A stretch of 64,000 nucleotides of DNA from Amycolatopsis australiensis. GTDB taxonomy: Bacteria > Actinomycetota > Actinomycetes > Mycobacteriales > Pseudonocardiaceae. The DNA is taken from NCBI RefSeq assembly GCF_900119165.1, contig NZ_FPJG01000002.1, positions 41,872 through 105,871 of the forward strand, given 5' to 3'. Positions 26,185 through 34,809 of this stretch are shown here, piece after piece. Position 1 is the first letter of the stretch. Each line of letters opens with the position of its first letter. Under the pieces are notes generated by a model. It was not told the DNA's origin and searched no databases. It was given only the letters and a program-made list of their open reading frames with translations. The translations under genes were made by a program, and so were the position numbers.

Positions 26185-26445
26185 ATGAACCAGCGCACTG
26201 ACGAGCCGTCCGATCACGACTTTGAACAGCACCTCGCGGCGATGGGAAAGCGTCTTCGTGCTGCTCGTCGAAGCGCGGATCTAACCCAAGTGGAGCTTGC
26301 TGCGCTCAGCGGGGTGGATCGCGGCAACATCAGCAGGGCGGAGCACGGGGGCAACATTTCCGTGCTGACCCTGTGGCACCTGGCTAGCGCGCTCGGCCTG
26401 CGCGCTGCCGATTTGCTGGATGACCGCCCGCTCGGCGACCGCTAG
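26185..26445 (+). CDS. XRE family transcriptional regulator
   Basis: 86 residues, a single helix-turn-helix domain (RSADLTQVELAALSGVDRG then NISRAEHG, residues 30-56). It is divergent from the MFS/substrate-binding operon with a 90-bp shared promoter zone that is AT-rich, so it most likely regulates that operon and itself. Confidence 0.8.
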   Translation: MNQRTDEPSDHDFEQHLAAMGKRLRAARRSADLTQVELAALSGVDRGNISRAEHGGNISVLTLWHLASALGLRAADLLDDRPLGDR

Positions 26446-26497
26446 CCTCGGCTGGCTACCGATGGTGCGCCGCGCCGCGAGAGATTCTCGTCAGCGA

Positions 26498-26516
26498 CGA
26501 TCCAGCCTGCATCATT
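26498..26516. repeat. dispersed palindrome copy, after the XRE gene
   Basis: CGATCCAGCCTGCATCATT, 52 bp downstream of the XRE stop. The 17-bp motif CGTATAACGCCGTGTAC (26533) follows. Confidence 0.6.
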
Positions 26517-26574
26517 TCGCTCGAACGCGAGACGTATAACGCCGTGTACAGGACGGTGGCCGGACTTCGGTACG

Positions 26575-26994
26575 TCACCGACCGCGGCGCGACTGCTCTT
26601 TCCGCGGAATCTCCTCTGTGTCATAGGAAGGTGGCTGCACATGCCGGGCCCGCGTCGGGTCGGTGTGCGAGCGCGGCGTACACGCGGCGAACGGCCCGTT
26701 CTCCCCCAGCAACTGCAGCAGCATCGGGTCGAGGTGGTCGCGATGCCAGACCGACAGCCCGATCCCGGGTTCGGCGACCAGCTCCTGCCACGCCCGATGG
26801 CAGGCGGCGAAGCGCGCCCACGCCTCCGCGTGGGCCCACCATCGACTACACCAGTGCATCCCCGGCCGGCCGAGCGGCCGCAGGTACACCGGAAACACCG
26901 TCGTCTCCAGCCACCGCACCAGCTCGGCGGGATCCCACGTGGACGGCTCCGGCTCCTTCTTGGACTTCTTCTTGCCCGATCCAGCCTGCATCAC
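26575..26994 (-). CDS. DUF4913 family protein
   Basis: 139 residues. GTG 26994 or ATG 26991 overlaps the stop of the coupling-protein gene, and the start lies in a copy of the dispersed palindrome, so the protein opens MMQAGSG. The core ELVRWLETTVFPVYLRPL, WCSRWWAHAEA, and LSVWHRDHLDPMLLQLL is typical of DUF4913, a Trp-rich family linked to actinobacterial conjugation loci. Function unknown. Last gene of the transfer operon. Confidence 0.75.
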   Translation of the reverse strand: MMQAGSGKKKSKKEPEPSTWDPAELVRWLETTVFPVYLRPLGRPGMHWCSRWWAHAEAWARFAACHRAWQELVAEPGIGLSVWHRDHLDPMLLQLLGENGPFAACTPRSHTDPTRARHVQPPSYDTEEIPRKEQSRRGR

Positions 26995-28739
26995 GGCCTG
27001 CCTTGGCTGGCCAGCTCCGCCAGTTCGCGTTGAGCCTCCGCGATCGACTGCGCGACGACGTCACGGTAGGACGTCTCGTACCACGGCATCAACCGCACGA
27101 TCACCGGCCGACGACCGGTAAGAAGGACCAGAGCAGTGCCCTTTTCCAGCGCACGCACCGAATCCGGCGGCAAGATCTCGCGGTGGTCCATGCTCGTCGT
27201 GACCGACCGGCCGCCCGAGCCGTAGGTGGTCGAGCGCTGCACGACGTCATGCCGGCCGACCGCGAGGGAGATCCGGCGAAGCAGCTGCTCGTCCTCGACC
27301 CCTGCGCCGAAGACCTTGATCGTCGTGGCTCCGAACAACTGCTCCATCCCGTTCTCACCCCACACCCGCACGCCCTGAGCCCAGGACTGCAGGATGGCGC
27401 TGATCGAGACCCCGAGGCCGCCGGAGTACGAAACCACCTTCGGGAGCCGGTCCCACGGGCAGTTGCCGATCTCGTCCAAGACCATCGCCAGCGGGACCGG
27501 CAGCCGACCGCCGTGCCGCTCGGATTCGTCCTGGGCCACGTCGAACAGCTGATCCAGGAACCCCGCCAACAAAGGACCTGCCGCGCCGGCTGCGTCCTTG
27601 GACAGCAGGTACACCGTGTCCGTCGACCGCGCGAACTCGAGCATCGAGAACTCCGGAAGCCCCGGCTGCGGGGTCACCCACTTCAGGATCCGAGTACTGC
27701 GCAAGCAGCTCGCAGCCGTTCTTGCGGTCTGGTAGACCGAATCCCGGGTTTCCGCGTGCAGGAAGACCGTGTTGCGCAGGCTCTCGGCCACCGGCCCGAA
27801 TCCGTGATCGTCGAGCAACTGCGCCGGTCGGTCGTCGGTCGAGGAGTTGAGCCAGCGCCACACCTCGCGCAGCGACGCCCCGCTCACCGACGCGGCCAGG
27901 AACATCGCCGACAGGAGGTCTGCGGCGCTGTCGGCCCAGAACGTCTCACCGCCGCTTTTGGGCCGGACCGCTTGGACGAACTGCTCCGCCAGCTGCCGCG
28001 CGGTCTCGTCGTCCTGCACCAGGCGCAACGGATTCCACCAGAACGTCCGCCGTGCGCGGGTGATCCGCTGCGGATCGAATCGCCACACCCGGCCCAGCTT
28101 CGCCCGGTATCCGCTGGTGGCGCGGTACAGGTCCGGTCGGTTCGACGTCGCGACGACCGCGCCGGGGGCCGCCAGCACCCGCGGCACCGCCCGCGCCGTG
28201 GTCTTGCCGGACCGCGGCGCCATCCACGCGATCTCCACGTCCTCCCACCCCGGGAGGATCTCCGGGCCCGAAGGCAGGGCGACCCCGAGGACGTCCCGCA
28301 CGTCCGGTCGGCTACCCGAGGGCGGCCCGGTGAGCGTCGGATGAAGCCGCGCGGTCTCCGCCGCACGGTCCGGCGCCGTCGTCCCCTCGATCTCAGCCCG
28401 CCGATTCACCGCCGCCGCCTCCGCCAGCCGGCGCCGCGAGCGCAGCAGCCGCCGCGCCCGTGATGCAGCCTGGATCAGCACCAGCACGGCCGCCACGAGC
28501 AACACGCCGAACACGATCAGCGTCGGAATCCGCGCCGTCACCGGATGGGCGGACACGACGTCGAGGACCGGACCGATCCCCCACCGGAACGCCGGTGGGG
28601 ACCAGCCCGCCCCGGCGGCCATCGCGACCGCCCCCTGCGCGACCCACAGCAGCGCGGCGCCCAGTTCAGCGGCCGCGACCCCGCCGATCGACAACCAGCC
28701 GAGCAGCACCTCGTCCCGAGGCGGCGACGCCGTGCTCAT
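26991..28739 (-). CDS. type IV coupling protein (TraD/VirD4-like)
   Basis: 582 residues from ATG 28739 (ATGA overlap with the gene before it). Two transmembrane segments at about 15-45 and 72-90 are followed by an ATPase domain with Walker A MAPRSGKT (173-180) and Walker B LAMVLDEIGN (about 410). Coupling proteins bring relaxase-bound DNA to the secretion channel. A palindrome copy at 28460-28479 encodes LIQAAS at the end of the second membrane segment. A relic of the same C-terminus exists at 22924-23031. Confidence 0.85.
   Translation of the reverse strand: MSTASPPRDEVLLGWLSIGGVAAAELGAALLWVAQGAVAMAAGAGWSPPAFRWGIGPVLDVVSAHPVTARIPTLIVFGVLLVAAVLVLIQAASRARRLLRSRRRLAEAAAVNRRAEIEGTTAPDRAAETARLHPTLTGPPSGSRPDVRDVLGVALPSGPEILPGWEDVEIAWMAPRSGKTTARAVPRVLAAPGAVVATSNRPDLYRATSGYRAKLGRVWRFDPQRITRARRTFWWNPLRLVQDDETARQLAEQFVQAVRPKSGGETFWADSAADLLSAMFLAASVSGASLREVWRWLNSSTDDRPAQLLDDHGFGPVAESLRNTVFLHAETRDSVYQTARTAASCLRSTRILKWVTPQPGLPEFSMLEFARSTDTVYLLSKDAAGAAGPLLAGFLDQLFDVAQDESERHGGRLPVPLAMVLDEIGNCPWDRLPKVVSYSGGLGVSISAILQSWAQGVRVWGENGMEQLFGATTIKVFGAGVEDEQLLRRISLAVGRHDVVQRSTTYGSGGRSVTTSMDHREILPPDSVRALEKGTALVLLTGRRPVIVRLMPWYETSYRDVVAQSIAEAQRELAELASQGRP
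28460..28479. repeat. dispersed palindrome copy inside the coupling-protein gene
   Basis: GTGATGCAGCCTGGATCAGC, read in frame on the minus strand as LIQAAS. Confidence 0.7.
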
Positions 28740-30301
28740 CGCCACGCCTGATCGGTGTCGTGATACGGCCGCTCCGACGCCGCGAGCAGCATCCGCACCG
28801 GAATCCCGATCCGCTCACGCGGCTTGAGCATGAACCGGCCGCGGCCCGGGTGCTGGGTCTCGCCCGACCAGGTCGGCGGCGCAGCCCACGAACGGATCAA
28901 GGCGCTTTCCGCCCTGCTGAACTGCATGATCGAAGACAGCGCGTCGAGCTCCGACTGTGGTTGCGCGGCCACGATCGCCGTCGAGCACCGCGCGATGATG
29001 CCGACGGCCTTTGCCCGGTCCTCCTCAGTAGCCAACGCCTGGAAGTCGGCGAAGGCGTGCGAGGCCATCAGCGCCTGCACGCCCTTCTGGCGCCCGATCC
29101 GGCCGACCTGGTCGCCGATCTCGACCATGCCCGAGCCAGCGCGCAAGACCCTCCAGAATTCATCGAAGAACTGGACCCACGTTCGGCGAAACCCGCTGAC
29201 CTGGCCGGCGTCGACGAGCGCGGAGGCCCATCCCCACGCGGCCAGCATGGCGATCGCCACGGCGGCGTCGTCGGCGCCGGCGACCAGCCGCGACAGGTCC
29301 AGACTGGTCGCCGGGGTGCGCGGGTCGATCGAGAACGTGCTCTGGCCCTCGAACAGCCCCGCCAGCGGACCGCGCAGGATCAGCTGCAGCCGGACCAGCA
29401 GCGGCCGAAGCAGCCGTTGCGCCTCCGCCGCGTCCGCCGTATGCAGCGGCGCCCGGATCTCCTCCGGCGCCTCCTGCAAGATCACCAGGAGATCCGACAG
29501 CGTCGGCGTGTCGGATGGCCGACGGCGACCGAACAGCTCGTACGCCAGCGCGAGCCCGAGCCGCTCGGAGTCGTCGAGGGGACGTCCAGAACTGATCGTC
29601 AACGCGCCCTCGGTGAGGGCCAGAGCGCGGGCCTGGATCTCCTGCCGCAACCGGGCTCGCTCGGCAGGCGGGGCCTGGTCCAGGACGCCGGCGAGCGGAC
29701 CGGGGTCGAGCAGGTTGATCCGGTGCAGCCCCCGGCCCAGCGTGACGCACGTGCCGCCGAGACCTTCCACCAGCTGCCGGTGCTCGCCCTTCAAATCGGC
29801 CGGGACCATGACGCCAACACCGAACAGGCTCAGACCCCACATCAGCCGTCGCCCGATCGTGGACTTGCCGGTGCCGGGCTCGCCGGTGAGGTAGACCCCG
29901 ACGTTGGTCACCAGCCCCCGGCGCAGGTACTCCCCCACATCGAGCGACACCGGTTCACGGGTGATCTGGTGGATTCCGACTGGGACGCCGAAGTCCGGCG
30001 CCCCTGCGGAGAGGACGAACGGGTACAGCCCGCTCACCTGGGCGGTGGAGCCGACCCAGCGCGTGAGCTTCGGCGCGAAGGGCGCGCGACCCGCCCCCGG
30101 CATTCGCCAGCCGAGCGCCGGCGGGATCGGCTTGTCCCGCGCGGCAACCCACTCGGCGGGGAGCACGCTCTCCGGGGCGCGACGTCCGTCGACCTGCTCG
30201 GCCGCCAGCAGCGCGGCGGAGTTCGCCGGGATCACGGCCTCGTCGACAGGTGATGCAGGCGGGATCACCTGGGCGGCGTCGCCGCGGCCGCGCCGCCTCA
30301 C
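28736..30301 (-). CDS. VirB4-like conjugation ATPase
   Basis: 521 residues. GTG 30301 overlaps the preceding stop (GTGA); the much longer open frame upstream is shadow of the SCO6880-like gene. Walker A GEPGTGKST at 140-148, Walker B VQFFDEFWR near residue 383, and the C-terminal SRAESALIRSWAAPP pattern fit the actinobacterial VirB4/TraC-like ATP-binding protein found beside SCO6880. It would power assembly of the transfer channel at the membrane. The N-terminal linker carries a palindrome copy (VIPPASPVDE). Confidence 0.8.
   Translation of the reverse strand: MRRRGRGDAAQVIPPASPVDEAVIPANSAALLAAEQVDGRRAPESVLPAEWVAARDKPIPPALGWRMPGAGRAPFAPKLTRWVGSTAQVSGLYPFVLSAGAPDFGVPVGIHQITREPVSLDVGEYLRRGLVTNVGVYLTGEPGTGKSTIGRRLMWGLSLFGVGVMVPADLKGEHRQLVEGLGGTCVTLGRGLHRINLLDPGPLAGVLDQAPPAERARLRQEIQARALALTEGALTISSGRPLDDSERLGLALAYELFGRRRPSDTPTLSDLLVILQEAPEEIRAPLHTADAAEAQRLLRPLLVRLQLILRGPLAGLFEGQSTFSIDPRTPATSLDLSRLVAGADDAAVAIAMLAAWGWASALVDAGQVSGFRRTWVQFFDEFWRVLRAGSGMVEIGDQVGRIGRQKGVQALMASHAFADFQALATEEDRAKAVGIIARCSTAIVAAQPQSELDALSSIMQFSRAESALIRSWAAPPTWSGETQHPGRGRFMLKPRERIGIPVRMLLAASERPYHDTDQAWR
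30249..30269. repeat. dispersed palindrome copy inside the VirB4-like gene
   Basis: Core GTGATGCAGGCGGGATCAC. It encodes IPPASP near the N-terminus. Confidence 0.75.
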
Positions 30302-31764
30302 TTCGACCGCCCCGGCGTGCGGGCGGCCAGTTCGTAGGGATCGACGCCGACGCCGAGTGTCGCGGCGAAGCCGAGCAGCTGCGCGCCGTACATCCGCTGC
30401 AACTTCAAGCGGGCACCGCGGGCTCGGCTTTCCAAGTCGGCGCACGCGGCCGCCAGGTCGGCCTCGGCCAAGGTCGTAACCGTGACCAGGATGCTTGGCT
30501 CCCCCAGCCCAGCGCCGCGTGCCTGCTCCACCGCGGTCGCGGTCGCTAGCGCGGCGTCGACTTGCTCGCGCACGGAGAAGTCGCGCTTCGCCTTCCGGGC
30601 TGCGGTCCGGCGGACCGCAGCTGCCTGCAGTTCGGCGTCGACCACCGACGCGGCCAGGTCGGCGGGATAGGGGCGGTAGAGCAGCGCGACCCGGCGCGGC
30701 CACGCCCCGGGCGCCATCAGCCGCCGCAAGACGTCGTGGCGGACCCGAGCGGCGGGCAGCTCGCGCAGCGCGTAGGTCACCGACCAGCCCGAATCGTGCT
30801 GCAGGTGATCCCACTGCTCGGTCGCGGCCTGCGGCCCGGCCTGCTGCCAGCTCACCGCCGCTTCGCCGGTCTGGTCGCGGTCGACCTGCCCCCGCGCGGC
30901 CGGGTCGAACGCGGCGCGGACCCGGGAGGCTGTCCAGCCCGGGGTAGCGCGTCCGAGCACGCTGACTCCGCCGGAGGCGAGACCCTCGACGATGCCGGTC
31001 AGCGCAACCGATGCCTCGGCGGTCGCCTCCGCCATCGTCGTCGGCCGGGTCGGCAGCTTGCGCGGATCCAGCGTGACCGCGGCCCAGACGTGCATCTCCG
31101 CGCTCTGCGCGGGCAGCTCGGCGAGCACGTCGGCCATCAGCCTGCGCGCGAGGTCCGGGGCGTCGTCGACGGCGTGTTCGTCGACGTAGTCGCGGACCCG
31201 CGAGATCGATGAGGGGGCGGTGTCCACCACGATCGCCACCGAGCGGACGCCGGGGACGTACCCCAGCGCGGCTTGCCAGGCGCCGAAGGCGGCCACCCAG
31301 CCCTCCGCTGCGGCCTCCTCGGCCAGGAGGGTGCCGGTCGAGCCGAGACGGACCTGGGTGGTGAGGAAGCCGCCGCGCCGGTCCCACATCCAGCCGGCCG
31401 GTGCGCCGGTGATCTGGCGGACCGCGAGCAGTTCCAGCGGTGCCAGCGGACCCGGGAGATACGGCGCTCCCGCGACGCGGGTCACCAATTCCGAGCGGTA
31501 CGAGGTCATCCCCCGCCGGTAGGCGCGGTGCCAGACCCACCGACGGGCGAGGAGTACCACCCACGGCGTCCCGTCCGAGCGCACGAGCACCGCGATCACG
31601 ACCAGCACACCGGGGATGGCCGCCCACAGCCCGGCTTCGCTGTCGATCAGCGCAATCACCATCGGCAGGCACACCGCGCTCAACAGCCAGGCCAGGTGCC
31701 CGGCGGGCAATCCCAGCACTTCGAACCCGCGCCGGCGGCGCCAGGCTCCGTAGGTCCTCACCAC
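30298..31764 (-). CDS. SCO6880-like type IV secretion protein
   Basis: 488 residues from GTG 31764 (GTG 31761 is an equal alternative). It opens VVRTYGAWRRRRGFEVLGLP followed by two membrane segments at about 20-60 (HLAWLLSAVCLPMVIALI), then a large cytosolic region, as in SCO6880-family proteins of actinobacterial conjugation operons. These are thought to stand beside VirB4 as a PrgI/VirB3-like membrane component. It overlaps the ATPase gene by 4 bases. Confidence 0.8.
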   Translation of the reverse strand: MVRTYGAWRRRRGFEVLGLPAGHLAWLLSAVCLPMVIALIDSEAGLWAAIPGVLVVIAVLVRSDGTPWVVLLARRWVWHRAYRRGMTSYRSELVTRVAGAPYLPGPLAPLELLAVRQITGAPAGWMWDRRGGFLTTQVRLGSTGTLLAEEAAAEGWVAAFGAWQAALGYVPGVRSVAIVVDTAPSSISRVRDYVDEHAVDDAPDLARRLMADVLAELPAQSAEMHVWAAVTLDPRKLPTRPTTMAEATAEASVALTGIVEGLASGGVSVLGRATPGWTASRVRAAFDPAARGQVDRDQTGEAAVSWQQAGPQAATEQWDHLQHDSGWSVTYALRELPAARVRHDVLRRLMAPGAWPRRVALLYRPYPADLAASVVDAELQAAAVRRTAARKAKRDFSVREQVDAALATATAVEQARGAGLGEPSILVTVTTLAEADLAAACADLESRARGARLKLQRMYGAQLLGFAATLGVGVDPYELAARTPGRSK

Positions 31765-31775
31765 GTCGCACCGCC

Positions 31776-31796
31776 GGTGATGCAGGCGGCATCGCC
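31776..31796. repeat. dispersed palindrome copy between two transfer genes
   Basis: Core GTGATGCAGGCGGCATCGC, in the 46-bp gap between the VirB6-like and SCO6880-like genes, in the only gap besides 33239-33257 that breaks the run of overlapping genes. Confidence 0.65.
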
Positions 31797-31810
31797 CCTC
31801 GTCGCAGCGG

Positions 31811-33238
31811 TCATGACGATTCGTCCGATTCAGACGGCAGCTCGGGTGAGGTCGCCGCTGCAGTCCCGTCGTCGACGACGTCGTGGACGACTGAGCCGCC
31901 ATCCAGGCCGCCCGGGATTGCGGCACCACTCGCGGTCGGCGCGTCCGCGCCCGCCGCCGCACCACCCGTCGCCGCCGTGGTCGCCGCGGCGGCCGCCGAG
32001 CCCTCCCCGTTGTCACCGCCGGGTAGTGGAAGCGATTCGGTCGGCGCGTCCCCGCTCCCGGTAGGACCGGAGACGGTGCTGGAGGGCGACTCGGTCGCCG
32101 CGCCTCCGCTCTCGGCCGGGCCGGAGTCCGTGTCGGACGGCGACTCGGTGGCCGCGCCCACGTTCCCGGATGCCAGCGAGTCCGTCGGGGTATCGCCGCC
32201 GCCACCGGTTCCCACGCCGCCGGTCTCCATGCCCCGCACGTGGTCGACGACTTCTTGCCCCGTTGTCGTGGCCACTTCGCCCGGGTCCGGCTCGACGTCG
32301 CCGCCACCGCCGCCACCTGCGTCGCGGCCGGGTCGGCGGGCCATCACCAGCCCGGCGACCCCAGCGGCCGCCGCGACGCCGCCGCTACCTCCCGAGGGCA
32401 TCGGCGCGGACATCCAGGAGAACAGCCGCACGAGCGAGGGGAGCGCGATGATCGCCATCAACAGGATCACCACGCCCTGCAACATCACCAGCAGCGAGCC
32501 GCCCTCGGAGAGCGTGGTAAAACCGGCCGCATAGATCAAGGCGCCGGTGGGCTTGTAGAGCAAGATCGCCACCGACCAGGTGACGACCCGCTTCGTCGAG
32601 TCGGTGCGGCCCTGCACCGTCGACGCGGCGGCCGCGAACGGCAACGCCCCGGCCAGCAGGACCAGCGCGGCGGCCCGGAAAAGCATCAGGACCCACTGCA
32701 CGAAAGCGATCACGATGCACAACAACGACACCAAGATCACGCCGAACGCGCCGGTGTAGGAGGACGTGGCCGCCTGGGCGAACCGCTCGCCAAAGTCGGC
32801 GCCCGCCTCCGAGATGATCCACGCGCTGAACGCGTCGCCCCCGGTCTGCAACGCGGCGAGCAACCCGACCCCGGCGGTGGCCAGCACCAGGAAGGTCAGG
32901 ACGTTCACCGCGAGATTCGTCAACGGCTCGCCCCGGCGGACAAGTGCTGTCTTCGCCGCTGCCAGGATCACGCCCGCCATCAGCATGATCACCGACAGCG
33001 GCATGGTGTACTGCTGGATCAGCCGGATTGCTGGAGATCCGAAATCCACTGTGGACTGAATCGTCCACCAGCCCAACGAAAGCGTGATCAGCTGACCGGC
33101 TGATTGGCCCGCCGAGTCCGCCGCGCCCTGCAGCGCCGAGCCCGCGACGCTCTTCGCGCCGTCGGCGACCAGGTCGCCGGTCCACTCGACAACCTGGCAC
33201 GCGCCTCCGGAAAGGACGTTGGCCCAGATAGCACACAT
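31811..33238 (-). CDS. VirB6/TrbL-like polytopic conjugation protein
   Basis: 475 residues from ATG 33238. About six to seven membrane segments between residues 50 and 300 (MPLSVIMLMAGVILAAA, LTFLVLATAGVGLLAAL, VILVSLLCIVIAFVQWVLML, SLLVMLQGVVILLMAIIALP). These are followed by a long Gly/Ser/Thr/Glu-rich disordered tail of about 150 residues with imperfect repeats (ATESPS, GDAPTES). Such proteins form the inner-membrane part of type IV secretion channels. The tail probably lies outside the membrane core. Confidence 0.75.
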   Translation of the reverse strand: MCAIWANVLSGGACQVVEWTGDLVADGAKSVAGSALQGAADSAGQSAGQLITLSLGWWTIQSTVDFGSPAIRLIQQYTMPLSVIMLMAGVILAAAKTALVRRGEPLTNLAVNVLTFLVLATAGVGLLAALQTGGDAFSAWIISEAGADFGERFAQAATSSYTGAFGVILVSLLCIVIAFVQWVLMLFRAAALVLLAGALPFAAAASTVQGRTDSTKRVVTWSVAILLYKPTGALIYAAGFTTLSEGGSLLVMLQGVVILLMAIIALPSLVRLFSWMSAPMPSGGSGGVAAAAGVAGLVMARRPGRDAGGGGGGDVEPDPGEVATTTGQEVVDHVRGMETGGVGTGGGGDTPTDSLASGNVGAATESPSDTDSGPAESGGAATESPSSTVSGPTGSGDAPTESLPLPGGDNGEGSAAAAATTAATGGAAAGADAPTASGAAIPGGLDGGSVVHDVVDDGTAAATSPELPSESDESS

Positions 33239-33257
33239 CGGATCGCTTCCCGCCCCG

Positions 33258-33974
33258 TCAGCCGGCCAGCGTCAAGCGCTGGCCGGGCATGGCGGTGAAA
33301 CCGGGAGGGATCGCCTTGACCTGCCTGCCCGCGCCGGTGGGTACGACGAGACGCCAGTCCCCCGCTGCCCAGCGGACATGGAGCGTGCCGACGAGCAGCG
33401 CCTTCAGCCGCGGGTCGCTGCGGTTGGTCAGGCGAGCGACGATGTCGAAGGTGACGTCGTCGGCGGTGTTCGTCCCGGCGAGCCGGAACCCGATCACCAC
33501 CGGTGCCGCCGCGCCACCGCGTCCGAGGACCTCGCGGTATGTCTCTTCGGTAGCCGCCAGGTACTGCATGACGTCGCCGGTGGTCTGGCGTGCGATGGTC
33601 GGGCGCCACATCTCCTCGCCGCCGGCCAGGCCGCTGCTGCGGGCGGCGATGTTCACCGCGGCCAGCACCGCGCCCTGCGGGTCGTGGGAGAACCCCGACG
33701 CCAGCGGCCCGGAGTTCTCGCGCGGGCCGTGCTCGGCCGAGCGGGGCACCTGCGTGCCGTTGAGCTCGGTCCAGCTGACTGAGCCCCAATCCAGCCGGTC
33801 CGGCACCGCCGGGGCGTCCGACGCAGCGGTACTCGAGGACGATGGCGTGGCGTCGTGCTGCCCGACGTAGACGAGCGACGCGATCAGCAGCCCGGCCAGC
33901 ACCACGACGGCGGCGCCGAGCACCAGCGGCCAGCGGCGGCGCGGTGTCCTGTCGTTCCACGGCATCGCGGTCAC
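33258..33974 (-). CDS. VirB8/TcpC-like conjugation protein
   Basis: 238 residues. GTG 33974 is chosen for its GTGA overlap with the preceding gene; ATG 33965 is an alternative. One N-terminal membrane helix (WPLVLGAAVVVLAGLLIASL) precedes a periplasm-facing-type domain with two sheets (VVIGFRLAGTNTADDVTFDI, LVGTLHVRWAAGDWRLVVP), an NTF2-like arrangement as in VirB8/TcpC channel proteins. Confidence 0.65.
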   Translation of the reverse strand: MTAMPWNDRTPRRRWPLVLGAAVVVLAGLLIASLVYVGQHDATPSSSSTAASDAPAVPDRLDWGSVSWTELNGTQVPRSAEHGPRENSGPLASGFSHDPQGAVLAAVNIAARSSGLAGGEEMWRPTIARQTTGDVMQYLAATEETYREVLGRGGAAAPVVIGFRLAGTNTADDVTFDIVARLTNRSDPRLKALLVGTLHVRWAAGDWRLVVPTGAGRQVKAIPPGFTAMPGQRLTLAG

Positions 33975-34291
33975 CGCCCGGCCGTGAGCAGGCCGCCGAC
34001 GATCCCGCCGGCGCCGACGAGGATCAGGATCGCGCCGATGATGTACGGGATGCCGAGCATGCCTTGGGCGGCCCACTCGCTGCGGTTGCGGCGGCCCAAG
34101 GCCATCATGATCGCGCAGATCGCGAATCCGACGATCACGCTCACGATGCCGAAGTACTTCATCGCGCTGATCACGAAGTCGCCGAACCACTCCATCCCGC
34201 GCGGCGCCGCCGGGGGCGGGTCGGGGATGGTGAACGACGGCGGCGGCTGCGGAGCGGGTGAGAGCGGGTCGTTGAACTGGGTCAGCCTCAT
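33971..34291 (-). CDS. small membrane protein, pilin/VirB2-like
   Basis: 106 residues from ATG 34291. A proline-rich start, then two membrane helices (MKYFGIVSVIVGFAICAIMM and MLGIPYIIGAILILVGAGGI) separated by a short basic loop GRRNRSEWA. The size and two-helix layout match VirB2/TrbC-like channel or pilus subunits, assigned here by context. Confidence 0.65.
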   Translation of the reverse strand: MRLTQFNDPLSPAPQPPPSFTIPDPPPAAPRGMEWFGDFVISAMKYFGIVSVIVGFAICAIMMALGRRNRSEWAAQGMLGIPYIIGAILILVGAGGIVGGLLTAGR

Positions 34292-34809
34292 CGGCGTGCC
34301 CCCTTCGGTGAAGGCACCGGCGCGAGGGCGAACACGGCACGCAACCGGTTCACCGCCTTCAAGGCCGGGCCGGTCGGCGGGGTCAGACCCCCGGGGCTGG
34401 TGCACGCCCGCCAAGCCGGGACGTACGGGATCTGCGCGACCTCGCGGGCCAGCGGCCGCAGCAGAATCAGCAGGGCGTTGGAGTCGGCGGGCGGGCGGCC
34501 GTGGCCGTCGTCGACCACCACCAGCACCGGCCGGATGCCGAGCCGGGACAGCAGCAGGAGCGCGTTCTTGGCGCGGGTCATCGCCTGCAGCGGGACGCCG
34601 GCGACCAGGACGTCCGGCACGGGCAGCGGCCCGGGGACGTCGGTGCGCCAGCTGCCTGCGTCGACCGCGTCGAGCATCCACGCGACGGCGCTCGTGCCGA
34701 CGTTGCCGGAGGCACCGACCACGACCAGGTGTCGCGGCTCCGGTGATCCAGCCTGCATCACCGGTGGTGATGCAGGCGGGATCGGCGCGATCGAGCGCAG
34801 CGCGTTCAT
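34288..34809 (-). CDS. small P-loop-like protein of the transfer operon (DUF6668-type)
   Basis: 173 residues from ATG 34809 (ATGA overlap). The motif LVVVGASGNVGTSAVAWML resembles a MinD/ParA-style deviant P-loop, followed by LVVVDDGHGRPPADS, but it lacks a clear lysine signature, so ATP use is uncertain. Its N-terminus is built from two palindrome copies (IPPASP and MQAGSP). Position in actinobacterial conjugation operons matches proteins labelled DUF6668. Confidence 0.6.
   Translation of the reverse strand: MNALRSIAPIPPASPPVMQAGSPEPRHLVVVGASGNVGTSAVAWMLDAVDAGSWRTDVPGPLPVPDVLVAGVPLQAMTRAKNALLLLSRLGIRPVLVVVDDGHGRPPADSNALLILLRPLAREVAQIPYVPAWRACTSPGGLTPPTGPALKAVNRLRAVFALAPVPSPKGARR
34742..34786. 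repeat. two adjacent dispersed palindrome copies inside a CDS
   Basis: GTGATCCAGCCTGCATCAC (core at 34743) and GTGATGCAGGCGGGATCG (core at 34767) lie 3 bp apart and encode the N-terminal linker PIPPASPPVMQAGSP of the small P-loop-like protein. Confidence 0.8.

Noticed and set aside
26544..28463. 639-codon plus-strand frame opposite the coupling protein
   Set aside because: Shadow of the minus-strand gene, which has Walker A and B motifs and membrane helices.
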